53,250 bases of DNA from Deltaproteobacteria bacterium (GCA_015486075.1 WFSG01000001.1:1-53250), one strand, 5' to 3'; shown: positions 17,682 to 27,812, counted from the stretch's first letter. A program made the numbers and translations. Notes: generated from the sequence alone by a model not told the origin.

Positions 17682-19487
17682 TCACCCTTCGAATAGTTCG
17701 GGCTGCATCTCTACGGTAAGGCCGTCGTTGTTCTCCAGCCTAATGGCTAGGGTCTCTACCTTTGGAAGTTCGTAGGCAAAGAAATACCTGAGTGCATACA
17801 TCTTGCCCCTGTAAAAACTGAGGTCCGCATCAATGGGCCCTGACTTAAGCGCTTCATGGGCAACAATACCCTGCAGCAACCACTGCCAAGCAATGGCAAT
17901 GATCCCGAACAGCTCTAGGTAAAGCGTGGCATCTGCCAAGAACAGTTCAACCTCTCCCTTGACGGCAATCCCCACGAGGTGGGTTGTTATACCTTTAAGC
18001 CTTTCCAGCGCGTTCTTTAGGTTCTTTGCATAGGACACAAGCTCTTGTTCCTTCCCAGCTTTTTCAATGGCCTTTTCTACCTCTTCAACAAAAACCTGGA
18101 AGGCCCTGCCATTGTTCCTGGTTACACTCCTCCCAAGCAGAGTAAGCCCGTGTATGCCCGTTGTACCCTCGTGTATGGGATGTATCCTTATGTCCCTGTA
18201 GTACTGGGCAAGCGGAAATTCTTCGCAATAGCCGTATCCTCCCAGACACTGCAGGCCCTGAGAGACCGACAGAACACCCATCTCCGATGGGTAACTTTTT
18301 ACAACGGACGTAAGGACCTCTAGTAAAAGGCTGTATCTCTCCTTCTCCTCGCCATCAAGTACCATCTCAAGGTCTCTGTACTTGCTGCACTGGAATAACA
18401 GGGAAAGCGATCCTTCAACCACTGATTTCTGGAATAGTAACATGCGCTTTACATCGGCATGCTCTATTATAGGCACCTGTGGAAGGGTAGGATCCTTTGA
18501 GGTAAGCCTCCTTCCCTGTGGCCTCTGCTTGGCATATTCAAGGGCAGCGTAGTATGCAGCCGTTGCAATGGCTGTTGCACCCATGCCTACACCTATCCGG
18601 GACTCGTTCATCATCTGAAACATGTACATGAGCCCTTTGTGGGGTTCTCCCACCAAAAAGCCCCTGCAATCATCGTTTTCCCCAAGGCTCAGCTGGTTGA
18701 TGGGACACCCCCTGTAGCCGAGTTTGTGGTAAATACCTGCCACGTTTACATCGTTGGGAACAAGCTCCCCTTTCTCGCCTATCCTCTTGTTCGGCACCAC
18801 AAATAACGATATACCCTTTACTCCTGCAGGCGCACCCTTTATCTTTGCAAGGAGCAGCTGGATCACGTTGTCCACTCCGTCGTGCTCGGATGCGGATATA
18901 AATATCTTCTGGCCCTTTATCCTGTAATATCCCTTGTCTGTGGGCTCTGCGGTCGTGGTGATATCTGCTAGTGAACTACCTGCCTGCGGCTCGGTGAGTG
19001 CCATGGTACCCTGCCACTCACCGCTGAACATCCTAGGCACGTAGGTATCTATGAGTTCCCTTGACCCAAAGGATGTTATGAGCCTGGCAGCACCCGTGGT
19101 AAGACCCGGATAAACGCTAGCAGAATAATTTGCAGCGGCAAATATAAAGTTTGAGACAAGGCTGATCATTATAGGAAGCTGCTGCCCCCCGAATTCAAAT
19201 GGGGCATCCGCTCCTATCCATCCACCCTGGCCACATTCCCGCATGAATTCCCTCACAACAGGATGTACCTTTACCATGCCATCAACGAGCTCGGGCTGGT
19301 TTTTGTCCATCTCGTCAAGCACGGGATAAAGCATGTCTTTCCCTATCCTGAGGGCCGTCTCCATGACCATGTCAAACATTTCTCTTGTATGCTCCGAGTA
19401 ATAGGGATACTTAAGCAGTTCAGTGACATCGAATACCTCGTATAGTAAAAACCTGAGGTTCCTCTCGCTTACGAATCTCTCTGCCAT
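17682..19487 (-). CDS. acyl-CoA dehydrogenase, large C-terminally extended type (1)
   Basis: Flavoprotein of 601 residues; typical short-chain ACADs have about 380, so this is the longer group with an extra C-terminal helical domain. FAD/substrate motifs are MALTEPQAGSSLADI (about 163-177) and KIFISASEHD. The presumed catalytic base is E440 in IHEGTTGI. It forms the trans-2 double bond in an acyl-CoA and passes electrons to ETF. The substrate chain length cannot be read. It is transcribed alone on the minus strand, downstream of the RND operon and upstream of the SDR gene. A related but distinct paralogue lies at 25692-27563. Confidence 0.9.
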   Translation of the reverse strand: MAERFVSERNLRFLLYEVFDVTELLKYPYYSEHTREMFDMVMETALRIGKDMLYPVLDEMDKNQPELVDGMVKVHPVVREFMRECGQGGWIGADAPFEFGGQQLPIMISLVSNFIFAAANYSASVYPGLTTGAARLITSFGSRELIDTYVPRMFSGEWQGTMALTEPQAGSSLADITTTAEPTDKGYYRIKGQKIFISASEHDGVDNVIQLLLAKIKGAPAGVKGISLFVVPNKRIGEKGELVPNDVNVAGIYHKLGYRGCPINQLSLGENDDCRGFLVGEPHKGLMYMFQMMNESRIGVGMGATAIATAAYYAALEYAKQRPQGRRLTSKDPTLPQVPIIEHADVKRMLLFQKSVVEGSLSLLFQCSKYRDLEMVLDGEEKERYSLLLEVLTSVVKSYPSEMGVLSVSQGLQCLGGYGYCEEFPLAQYYRDIRIHPIHEGTTGIHGLTLLGRSVTRNNGRAFQVFVEEVEKAIEKAGKEQELVSYAKNLKNALERLKGITTHLVGIAVKGEVELFLADATLYLELFGIIAIAWQWLLQGIVAHEALKSGPIDADLSFYRGKMYALRYFFAYELPKVETLAIRLENNDGLTVEMQPELFEG

Positions 19488-19694
19488 ACATGGCCTCCAT
19501 ATGTATTATTTTGTACTTATACGCCCATAGTCAGGGCAAGGCTGTGCGCCTTATATTACAAAGCTTCTGGACAAAATCCTGACATTACACCTCAGCCCTT
19601 TGCCATCTAAGTTCGTAGAATACTCAGGCTAGGCTGTCAAGTACTTACCTCTAGCAGCAATGGAAAGACACCTAATCCCCGTCAGATAGGGTAC

Positions 19695-22600
19695 TTACGC
19701 CTTCTTAACAGTACCGCGCCCCAGTAACGGTACCATCACCAAGGTACCGAAAAGTCCAGAGATCAACCCGCCAATCACGGTCCTTGCAAAGGGCTGGAAT
19801 ATCCTTGATCCAACTCCCATGCCAATGGCAGCTGGTATGAGTGCAAAGATGGTGGTAAGAGACGTAAGTAATATCGGCCTTAGTCTTACTGATATCGCCT
19901 TGAACAGGGCCTCTTCCCTGGTACTGGCTGAATCCGCCATCCTGTTTGCATAATCAACAAGCACTATGGCATTGTTAACAGCTATACCTGCCAGTGTTAT
20001 AACCCCCATGCCAACAGATATATCAAGGCCTTGGCCTGTTATGAAAAGGGCTACCCCTGCACCCACCATGGTAAAGGGGATGGTAACCAGTATCACAAGG
20101 GGCTGTAACCAGGAGCGGAACTGCAGAATCAGTATAAGGTATATGAGGATAAGAGCTGATACCACCACGAAGCCCATCTCGGCAGCGGTCTTCATCAGGA
20201 CCTTGTACTGGCCTGTAAAATCTATGCTATACCCCTTGGGAAGCCTTAACGATTTGAACTTGTCCTTTAGACGGGATACGGCTGCAGGTATACTCCCTTC
20301 CACCTCGGCAACCAGTGTTACTTCTCTCTGGCCGTTTAGTCTGGTGATTGCTGGTTCAGTTTGCGTAACACCTATATCTGCCACATTCCCCAGGGGTACT
20401 ATCTGCCCTGCACGGGTCAATATAGGCAATTTTCTCAGTTCCCTGACATCAAAGGGCCTGGGCCAGTCAAGGGCCAGCATTACAGCTATGTCCTGGTTTT
20501 GCTTTATTATCCTTGTTACCTCGATGCCGTTGAAGGCGCATTCAACCATGCCAAGCACATCACCGGAGCTTATTCCGTAAGACCCTAGCCTTTTGTAATC
20601 CGGCCTTACAACTATTTCCGGCCTTCTTATCTTGGTATTGTTAACGATGTTGGACAAGGCCTTGTCCCTGGACATAATGGCCTCAACCTTACGGGCTAGG
20701 TATGATAGCTCATTTAGATCAGGACCGTACACGGTAACCCCGAACAAGGCGGCAAGGCCAGAGAAGCTTTCGTCTATCTTTTCCTGCGTGGGCTGGTGGT
20801 AAAGGAACACCACGCCTGGTATCCTTGAATATGCCTTCTTTAGAGATGCCATTATCTCAACCGCCTGTTCCTTCCTCGCTGACCTTGGTTTCAACTTTAT
20901 CAAGAGCTCACCCCTGTTCACACCCTCCACCTGTGGACCCACACCGGGTGAGCCTGTCCGCCTGTAAACACAATAAACGTCGGGATTGGAAAGTGCAATC
21001 CTGTCGAGTTCATCACCGATTCTATTGCTTTCAGTAAGGGCTGTGCCGGGTGGCATCACGTATTCTATGAGTAAAGCACCCTCGTCTATGGGAGGTAGCA
21101 ACCGAATCCTCCCGGTAAGTAGCACTAGGCCTGCCATAGAGAGAGACAAGACAGCCAAGATAATTACCACTCTCCTGTGCCCAAGGCAGAAGCCAAGCAC
21201 CCGCCTTAATAACCTATCCATGTATCCAATGAATCGTGCACCCATGAAATCCCGTGTTATCGTTCCTGGCTTTAGTCTCCCAAAAAGAACGGGAACAAGA
21301 CTCAAGGATAGCAAAAGGGAGATAACGAGTGCCGAGCTAATGGTTAGGCCAAAGGGTTTCACAAACACTGCCACTATGCCCGAGACCAAAATAAGTGGTA
21401 GAAAAGCGGCAACCGTGGTTAATGTACCAGAAGCATCAGGCCCTGCTATCTCCAACGTACCGTCCACCGATGCCTTGCAAGCTTCTTTGCCCTGTAAAAA
21501 ATGCCTGTATATGTTCTCAGCAACAACAATGGCATCATCGACAACCATGCCTATTGCAAGAGCAAGTGCAGACATGGTTATCACATTGAGACCTAGTCCG
21601 GACACCCACATAAAAGCCAAGGTTGCAAGGAGCGTAACAGGGATTGTGAGGGCCACTATAAACGTTGGGATTATTGAACCTAGGAAGAAATACAGCACCA
21701 AGATTGCCAGCATGGCCCCTATCACAAGGTCACGGACTATCTCGTCCCTTGCCTGTTGGACGATCTCTGACTGGTCATAAAACTTCTTTATCCTAGTGCC
21801 CTTGGGGAAAAGGCCTTTTAGGCCCAGCATAGCCTTGTCCACGCCCCTTGCAACCTTGATCGTGCTTGCTCCTGGTTGTTTTCTTACAACAAAGGCAACC
21901 CCAGGGATTCTATCACCTCTTACAACGTAGTGCCTTGGCACAAGGCCTTTCCTTACCTCGGCAATTGAACCAAGGGCCACGCTACTACCATCCCCTAGCC
22001 TTATGGACAACGAACGTATATCATCAATATCCTTGAACCTAGCGTCAGATCGTATAAGGTATTCCCTTGAAGAACGATCAAGGTATCCTGCAACGCTCTC
22101 TATGTTGTTATCCCTTAGTAGCCTGTCTATGTCCCCTATGCCAAGATGCATGTGTGCAAGTACCCTAGGTCTTACCCGAACTATGAATGCCCTGGTGTCA
22201 CCGCCCAGCACCTCCACGAAAGAAACACCTGGCACGTCCATCAGGCGCCCACTTATACGGTGTATAACCGTGTTTCTCAAGGTAACCGTGTCACTTCCGT
22301 AGGCCACGTAGCCGCATATCTCGCTAAGAGTCATGCCTATGCTCTCCAGTGTAGGGATCACATCACTAGGTAGTACGCCACGCAGCCTTGCAAGCCTTGC
22401 CTGCACGACCTGGCGAGCATCTTTCACCTTGGTGCCCCAGCTGAATTCTACTGTTACCTGGGAAATACCCTGGACAGAGGTGGAGCTTACGCGCATGACT
22501 CCGTTTATTGTCCTCATCTCGTCTTCAATGGGCTTTGAGACAAGGAGTTCCATGTCCTCTGGTGCTGCACCCGGATAGTGCGTTATTATATTTACAACAG

Positions 22601-22730
22601 GTATATCCAGGGATGGAAACAGGTCAACCGGCATATGCGTCTCGGCATATATACCGCCAAACAAGATGATTACCAGTACAATAACAGTTACGAGAGGCCT
22701 TCTTACAATAAATTCAAGGAGATTCCTCAT
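19695..22730 (-). CDS. RND efflux pump inner-membrane transporter (1)
   Basis: A 1011-residue protein with the RND layout: TM1 (VTVIVLVIILFGG), a large periplasmic loop, a TM2-TM6 bundle, a second loop and a second bundle. The proton-relay Asp pair is in TM4 (ALAIGMVVDDAIVVAENI), as in hydrophobe/amphiphile exporters; metal pumps of the CusA type usually lack this DD. MFP and outer-membrane-factor genes lie directly upstream with overlapping starts/stops (TAATG and ATGA), making a complete tripartite operon. The exported compound is unknown. Confidence 0.93.
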   Translation of the reverse strand: MRNLLEFIVRRPLVTVIVLVIILFGGIYAETHMPVDLFPSLDIPVVNIITHYPGAAPEDMELLVSKPIEDEMRTINGVMRVSSTSVQGISQVTVEFSWGTKVKDARQVVQARLARLRGVLPSDVIPTLESIGMTLSEICGYVAYGSDTVTLRNTVIHRISGRLMDVPGVSFVEVLGGDTRAFIVRVRPRVLAHMHLGIGDIDRLLRDNNIESVAGYLDRSSREYLIRSDARFKDIDDIRSLSIRLGDGSSVALGSIAEVRKGLVPRHYVVRGDRIPGVAFVVRKQPGASTIKVARGVDKAMLGLKGLFPKGTRIKKFYDQSEIVQQARDEIVRDLVIGAMLAILVLYFFLGSIIPTFIVALTIPVTLLATLAFMWVSGLGLNVITMSALALAIGMVVDDAIVVAENIYRHFLQGKEACKASVDGTLEIAGPDASGTLTTVAAFLPLILVSGIVAVFVKPFGLTISSALVISLLLSLSLVPVLFGRLKPGTITRDFMGARFIGYMDRLLRRVLGFCLGHRRVVIILAVLSLSMAGLVLLTGRIRLLPPIDEGALLIEYVMPPGTALTESNRIGDELDRIALSNPDVYCVYRRTGSPGVGPQVEGVNRGELLIKLKPRSARKEQAVEIMASLKKAYSRIPGVVFLYHQPTQEKIDESFSGLAALFGVTVYGPDLNELSYLARKVEAIMSRDKALSNIVNNTKIRRPEIVVRPDYKRLGSYGISSGDVLGMVECAFNGIEVTRIIKQNQDIAVMLALDWPRPFDVRELRKLPILTRAGQIVPLGNVADIGVTQTEPAITRLNGQREVTLVAEVEGSIPAAVSRLKDKFKSLRLPKGYSIDFTGQYKVLMKTAAEMGFVVVSALILIYLILILQFRSWLQPLVILVTIPFTMVGAGVALFITGQGLDISVGMGVITLAGIAVNNAIVLVDYANRMADSASTREEALFKAISVRLRPILLTSLTTIFALIPAAIGMGVGSRIFQPFARTVIGGLISGLFGTLVMVPLLGRGTVKKA

Positions 22731-23815
22731 TAATCTGGTACCTTGTAAACCCTGTTGAAGTCCTTGTAAAAGAGTTCGTATGCGCCCTTGACCACCACAT
22801 TATCCTTGTCCTTTAATCCGGATACTATCTCTACCCAGCCTTTTGACGAGAGCCCCTCTTTTACCTTCCTCTTGGTATAGCTGTTCGTACCATTCTCAAC
22901 GAACACGTAAGCATTTCCATCTACATCATGCATGACAGCGTCTTCGGGTACAGCAAGGCTTGATCTGTGCTCTGATAGAAAGAGTACCCCGTTGACGATC
23001 TCCCCAGGTTTTAGGTACCTGTCGATATCCCTGGAGACTATCCATGCAACACTTGCACCTGTGGACACGCGCTCGGGCAATACCCTTGTAAGCACACCTT
23101 TAATCACCCTACCATCAGCGTAGATGTCAGCACTCTTACCATTGAGCCTAGCCCTGTGCGGAGGAAAAAGCCTTGCAACTACCAACATGCGGGTGGGATC
23201 TATCACCCTTGCAAGGATGGTTCCCTTTTCCACGTCTTGGCCGGGGCTTACCCTGCGTTCCGTGAATACACCATCCATGGGTGATGTGACCATGCTCGCT
23301 GCGCTCAACGAGCTTAGCTCGGATCTGGCATTGGCCAGATCCGATTCAACCTTTGCCTTCGTGGCCATGGCAGCGTCAAGCTCATCCTTTGTTGAAATAC
23401 CATCCCTGAAGGCCTGTTGCTTTCTTCTAAGCCTATCCTTGGAGATCTTCAGACGTTTCTCAAGGGACGAAATCCTCTCTTTCAAGGAGACTAGCTTGGC
23501 ATTCATGGTCGGACCTCCCAGGTTAAATAAAGGCATGCCTTTCTTCACTTCTGATCCGTCTTGCACGAGGATAGAGATTACCCTGCCCGGCCTTAGTGCA
23601 ATAATATTCACTGCGTATTTGCATCTGACTTGACCTGAAAACCAGAGGTTGTCACTGAAGGTCATGTGGCTAGGTTTGGCTGTTACGATCTGGTTCGAAA
23701 CAGTTGGGTCACTGGGTTTAAACTGCCCTGGCAAGTGCCCCAAGAGATGGTGCGTAACCAAGACGACAAGAACCATCGAGACGACAAAAGTAATCCCTGC
23801 ATAAAACCTCCTCAT
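22730..23815 (-). CDS. RND periplasmic adaptor (membrane fusion protein) (1)
   Basis: A 361-residue HlyD-type adaptor. It has one N-terminal membrane anchor (ITFVVSMVLVVLVTHHLLG), a biotinyl-lipoyl-like half around PGRVISILVQDGSEVKKG, a coiled-coil hairpin (KERISSLEKRL...ANARSELSSL), and the second lipoyl half SPMDGVFTERRVSPGQDVEKG. It links the inner-membrane pump to the outer-membrane channel. Its ATG overlaps the stop of the TolC-like gene (ATGA), and its own TAA overlaps the pump gene ATG. Confidence 0.92.
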   Translation of the reverse strand: MRRFYAGITFVVSMVLVVLVTHHLLGHLPGQFKPSDPTVSNQIVTAKPSHMTFSDNLWFSGQVRCKYAVNIIALRPGRVISILVQDGSEVKKGMPLFNLGGPTMNAKLVSLKERISSLEKRLKISKDRLRRKQQAFRDGISTKDELDAAMATKAKVESDLANARSELSSLSAASMVTSPMDGVFTERRVSPGQDVEKGTILARVIDPTRMLVVARLFPPHRARLNGKSADIYADGRVIKGVLTRVLPERVSTGASVAWIVSRDIDRYLKPGEIVNGVLFLSEHRSSLAVPEDAVMHDVDGNAYVFVENGTNSYTKRKVKEGLSSKGWVEIVSGLKDKDNVVVKGAYELFYKDFNRVYKVPD

Positions 23816-25314
23816 CTTTTATCCCCCCTATCCAGCATGTGCCCCTGGGAACATTCCAAGGTGTGCGGGATGTATTCACCAGATGCTATCTCGAGTGCAA
23901 TTCCTAGTTCATACAAGTCCTTTTCAAGCGTCATTGATTTCAACCTCAATGTATATAGCCTGCTTAACGCCGTGTAATAGCCGAGCCTGGCGCACCCACT
24001 CCTGTTCAACGCTCGCTGATAACCTTTAACTGTCTTTTCCATGGAAAAGATGGCAGGCTTAAGGCCATAATACTGGTCTCTAACAGATCTCATGCGAGAT
24101 AAAATTAGTGCAATATCGGATCGGGCCTCAAACAGGCGTGCCGAGTACTCATCAAACAATGCCCTTCTAGTTGCCTTCTCAAGTGCCACCCTGCCCTGTG
24201 CCCTGTCAAAGAAAGGCAGCTCAATATTCACGCCCAGCCCCTGAGTCTTAACCCTGTCCGTGTCCCTTGAACGCAACAGTTTCAGTCCTATATCGGGAAA
24301 GGCTGAGAGCACGGCCTGTCTGAGTCTCTGGTCTTCGCATTCATAGCCCTTCTTTAGTGCCACCAGGTCAAGCCTTCTATCGTCAAGCCCAGCCACGAGA
24401 AAGGCCCTTCCCGGGATATCATTCCATCCAGAAAGTATGATATTATCTTGTAACTTCACCAGCCTTCCGGGTGGAAATCCAAGGATGCGATCCAGCATGA
24501 GGGCATCTCTTTCCTTCTCTTGTTTGGCCTCTATAAATCTCTGCCTTGCCTCTTCGAAAGACGCATAAGAGTTTGCCACTGCAAGGGTATTCTTCTCACC
24601 AAGCCTCAGCCCATCTTCCATCAATGCCCTTATCTTGCCCGCGTTATCAAGTGCCTTCTTTGCTGTCTTAAGCTTCCTTTCAGCTACTATAAGCCTGTAT
24701 ACTGATAGCTTGGCTGCTTCTGCCACCTGCCATTCCTTCCATGCCACGTCCAGGGCCACCGACGCCTCGTGCGCCTTGGCCGCCCTAAGACTTGCATCCC
24801 TTGTAATAAGGGCCTTTAAGTCCCAGCTGATACCTAAGTCGTAGGCATTTGACCTGTGGTCAACATAAGTCCCCACAGGTGCTTCAAGGGTGTAAGAAAG
24901 TTCCGGATTAGGTAATATCCCTGCCAATAAGACCTGGGAAGAGGCTATACCTTTCCTGTCTCGTATTGCCTTGAGCTCCGGATTTACCAGGACTGCCACC
25001 ACAGCAGCTTCATCTGGAGAAAGGCCATCTTTGTAATCAATCTTGACAGGTCTTAATACAGGATGCTTGATCTTCTCAGCCTTTACGGCTAGCTCGCTCA
25101 TCAAAGGTGGCACAAGGTTTTTCTCAACCGCATCGTGGTCTAGAGGCATGGGCCTGTACCTAGCACAACCTCCTGTTATGATAACAATACTTATCGTGCT
25201 TAGGAGAACTAAAAGCCCACGGTGAGTACTTAGTATCACATCAGATATCAGACCTTGGTGAACCATGTATCTTCGCACCCCTATGTCCCATATTTGCATT
25301 CTGTATTGAGGCAT
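23812..25314 (-). CDS. outer-membrane efflux lipoprotein, TolC/CusC-like (1)
   Basis: A 500-residue outer-membrane factor with two OEP repeats, rich in long helices (RDASLRAAKAHEASVALD; RGRVALEK-type segments). A hydrophobic stretch (GLLVLLSTISIVIITGGC) ends in a possible lipobox Cys near residue 50, so it may be lipid-anchored like CusC. The signal then begins unusually late; the ATG codons at 25299 or 25266 would give a more normal leader, and none has a strong ribosome-binding site. First gene of the RND operon. Confidence 0.85.
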   Translation of the reverse strand: MPQYRMQIWDIGVRRYMVHQGLISDVILSTHRGLLVLLSTISIVIITGGCARYRPMPLDHDAVEKNLVPPLMSELAVKAEKIKHPVLRPVKIDYKDGLSPDEAAVVAVLVNPELKAIRDRKGIASSQVLLAGILPNPELSYTLEAPVGTYVDHRSNAYDLGISWDLKALITRDASLRAAKAHEASVALDVAWKEWQVAEAAKLSVYRLIVAERKLKTAKKALDNAGKIRALMEDGLRLGEKNTLAVANSYASFEEARQRFIEAKQEKERDALMLDRILGFPPGRLVKLQDNIILSGWNDIPGRAFLVAGLDDRRLDLVALKKGYECEDQRLRQAVLSAFPDIGLKLLRSRDTDRVKTQGLGVNIELPFFDRAQGRVALEKATRRALFDEYSARLFEARSDIALILSRMRSVRDQYYGLKPAIFSMEKTVKGYQRALNRSGCARLGYYTALSRLYTLRLKSMTLEKDLYELGIALEIASGEYIPHTLECSQGHMLDRGDKR

Positions 25315-25530
25315 CTTATAAACTATTATTCAATGTTATTAATTATTACATTATTCGCCTGACATGTTAACCTATTACTTATCTTAAGATTACCAAGCGG
25401 CAATGTGAATTAGTCCTCCGTGGTAGGTTATAGACTCTGTTATCAGGAAAACGTACGGGCATAAGGCGAAAGGCATAAGGTACAAGGTAAAAAGCTATCA
25501 GCCTTCGGGTTTCTATTTGTCAGCCTCTCG
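25315..25530. repeat. intergenic region with a small heptad fragment (copy 3)
   Basis: Bases 25315-25440 are AT-rich and probably hold the promoter of the RND operon. At about 25455-25495 the plus strand reads GGCATAA, GGCGAAA, GGCATAA, GGTACAA, GGTAAAA, followed by GCTATCAGCCTTC, which resembles the far end of the long copies. This fragment is mosaic and, unlike most copies, does not lie at the 3' end of a gene in the GGT orientation. The structured stretch to the right is listed separately. Confidence 0.6.
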
Positions 25531-25678
25531 CCTGCCGGACCTATGCAGGACACACTTATTGACCTCTCCCCAGAACACGGAAAGAGGTGAGATGCCCCTG
25601 ACACCAAACCGACTTACCATTGGAAACTGTGTTCCGGTCAAAGGACCTGTTGTGAAAACCAGCGGACTCTCAGGGGCA
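25531..25678. other. compact structured intergenic stretch, possible ncRNA or structured 3' UTR
   Basis: Three successive inverted repeats sit between the acyl-CoA dehydrogenase stop and the heptad fragment: CCTGC/GCAGG (25531-25549), ACCTCT/AGAGGT (25562-25588), and TGCCCCTGA (25593-25601) pairing with TCAGGGGCA (25670-25678). The last pair encloses a perfect GGTC-AAAG-GACC hairpin (25636-25647). The pairing works for either strand. No convincing protein frame or known RNA family is recognised. Confidence 0.4.
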
Positions 25679-25691
25679 AGGGGGATCCATG

Positions 25692-27563
25692 CTAGTATGA
25701 CTCAAAGATGGTCTCTGCTATCTCAACAGGCGTCTTATCGCCTGTTTTAACGGCTTCGCAACGTCCCTTTATGGTAGGTAATATGTTCGATGCGAAGTAC
25801 TTTGCTGAAGCGACCTTACCCTGATAGAAAGCCACCTCGGAATTCTCTGCTGCAAGGGCATTCTGCTTCTCTTCTGAACCCTCCACACCTGCTTCCTTAT
25901 ATATACTCTCCAGCTTGTCCAAGGCTATCGAAGCAGCATCCAAGAGTTGCCACCCAACAACAAGGTCACCGAATATCATGAGATATGGCCTTGCATTCAG
26001 CACCGGGATAATATAATCGGCACTCCTGCCCCAGTTGCCAAATTGCATGGTTAGGTCAGTCACGGCATTAAACGCCTCCTCAAGTTTCTCAACGTAACCG
26101 CCTAATTTCCCTTTACCTTTTACTTCTTGGATGGTGTTACCGATGGCGCCAAAGAGGTTAATAAGGTTTTTCCCCTTCTTTGCACCTAGCTTTCTGCCTA
26201 CAAGATCCAGAGACTGGATATAATTGGTTCCCTCGTAGATAGTGGCGATCTTCGCATCCCTTACGTATTGTTCCATGGGGTAATCAGCGGTGTAGCCATA
26301 GCCCCCGTGTATATCCATGCCAAGTAGACATATATCTACTCCCTTGTCCGAGCAATAAGCCTTTATAATAGGCGTTAGAATCTCAACAAATCCCTGCAAC
26401 CTTTCTCTTTCTTCCTCATCCTCAGTGACACGGGCCATGTCCAGGCAGTATCCCACGAAGTAATTCATTGCTCGCATACCCTCGATATGTGACTTCATCC
26501 AGAGAAGCGAGCGCCTGATATCAGGATGCTCTATGATCCTGACAGGGGACGCAGCATGATTTGCCATGTCTTCTACCTTCCTGAACTGTATCCTCTCCTT
26601 GGCATAGGCCACTGAATGCTCGTAGGCTACTGACGCGAAGCTTAAACCCTGCATGCCAGTCGCCAGCCTAGCTTCATTCATCAGCTGGAACATGATCTTC
26701 ATGCCTTCACGTTCATTGCCAAGAAGTTCGCCTATGCAGTTGCCATTCTCACCAAAATTAAGCGTGGCAGTTGCAGAGCCTTTTATTCCCATCTTGTGCT
26801 CAAGGTTACCTGTAACCACATCGTTGAATTCCCCAAGACTACCGTCATCGTTTACCCTGTACTTAGGAACTATAAATATAGATATACCCTTTGTCCCCGG
26901 TGGATCTCCTTCTATCCTGGCAAGGACCGGATGTATAATCTGTTTGGTTAGATCATGATCTCCCGATGAGATAAAGCACTTGGTACCTGTAATGCTGAAC
27001 GTACCATCTGGAAGCCTCTTGGCCTTTGTCCTCAGGTTACCAACGTCACTTCCTGCGTTGGGCTCTGTTAGACACATGGTGCCTGACCACTCACCGCTGA
27101 ACATCTTGTACATGTATTTTTCCCTCTGTTCATCGGTACCATAGGTGGCTATAAGTGCCGCAGCACCCAGTGTCAGACCAGGATACATCATGAAGGCATA
27201 GTTTGCCGCGCCAAACAGCTCGTTGCATGCGGTATGGACAGTAAGCGGCATGCCCTGCCCCCCAAACTCTGGCGGGACCACAGCGCTCAGCCAGCCTGCC
27301 TCGCAGTACTTCCTGTAAGGCTCGTGAAAACATTTCGGCGCATAGGCCTTCCCGTCCTCGAACACAGCAGGATCTTCCTTGTCAGCAACCTCATAGGTCG
27401 GAAGGATCTCTTCCACTGCAAACTTCTCGGCCTCTGTGAGCATCATGTCCACGAGATCCTTGGAATAATCCTTGTACTGCTCGTACGAAAAAAGCCTTTC
27501 AATACCTAGCTGTTCATAAAGAATAAATCTCTGATCCCTAGTGTTAACCAGTGAATTCCCCAT
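25692..27563 (-). CDS. acyl-CoA dehydrogenase, large C-terminally extended type (2)
   Basis: A 623-residue flavoprotein of the same long ACAD group as the gene at 17682-19487. Motifs are MCLTEPNAGSDVGNL (about 163-177) and KCFISSGDHD, with the presumed catalytic base E444 in IYEGTNYIQ. The C-terminal helical extension runs from about 470. The start is the ATG at 27563, which has GGAGG 8 nt upstream; a longer frame exists but its first 26 residues do not look like family sequence. It has its own AT-rich upstream region (27564-27812) and no co-transcribed partner; ETF genes are not in this window. Confidence 0.92.
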   Translation of the reverse strand: MGNSLVNTRDQRFILYEQLGIERLFSYEQYKDYSKDLVDMMLTEAEKFAVEEILPTYEVADKEDPAVFEDGKAYAPKCFHEPYRKYCEAGWLSAVVPPEFGGQGMPLTVHTACNELFGAANYAFMMYPGLTLGAAALIATYGTDEQREKYMYKMFSGEWSGTMCLTEPNAGSDVGNLRTKAKRLPDGTFSITGTKCFISSGDHDLTKQIIHPVLARIEGDPPGTKGISIFIVPKYRVNDDGSLGEFNDVVTGNLEHKMGIKGSATATLNFGENGNCIGELLGNEREGMKIMFQLMNEARLATGMQGLSFASVAYEHSVAYAKERIQFRKVEDMANHAASPVRIIEHPDIRRSLLWMKSHIEGMRAMNYFVGYCLDMARVTEDEEERERLQGFVEILTPIIKAYCSDKGVDICLLGMDIHGGYGYTADYPMEQYVRDAKIATIYEGTNYIQSLDLVGRKLGAKKGKNLINLFGAIGNTIQEVKGKGKLGGYVEKLEEAFNAVTDLTMQFGNWGRSADYIIPVLNARPYLMIFGDLVVGWQLLDAASIALDKLESIYKEAGVEGSEEKQNALAAENSEVAFYQGKVASAKYFASNILPTIKGRCEAVKTGDKTPVEIAETIFESY

Positions 27564-27812
27564 GCTTAAAACCTCCATTAATTTTTTGTATCTTTTAACA
27601 ATAAACCAAGGCCACCTCACCCTAGATACAACTATGTACATGGAGACTGCGGAGAATACAAACTACGCAGATTCGGATAGCCCCCCTTAGATTCTCTATA
27701 TTGTACCATAGAACATATTCGTTTGAAAGCTAAATTTCTCCCATAAAATGCTTAACAGTCCTCATTGAGGATCTATAAAAAATATTTAATAGTGCTACCA
27801 TTAAGAACACAT

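Noticed and set aside
19695-22730. Metal-ion (CusA-type) assignment of the first RND pump because of its CusC-like lipoprotein partner
   Set aside because: TM4 has the DD pair of hydrophobe exporters, and I see no metal-binding Met cluster; left as substrate unknown.
25520-25550. SRP (4.5S) RNA core, because the minus strand reads AGGTCCGG followed by AGG
   Set aside because: The GGAA tetraloop and the AGCAGCC strand of the conserved core are missing, and flanking stems do not match.
25517-25750. Small plus-strand ORF over the structured region
   Set aside because: It overlaps the end of the acyl-CoA dehydrogenase gene, has no ribosome-binding site, and the base pattern is better explained by inverted repeats.
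27564-27641. Upstream extension of the second acyl-CoA dehydrogenase
   Set aside because: The extra 26 residues lack family similarity and the ATG at 27563 has a well-placed GGAGG.
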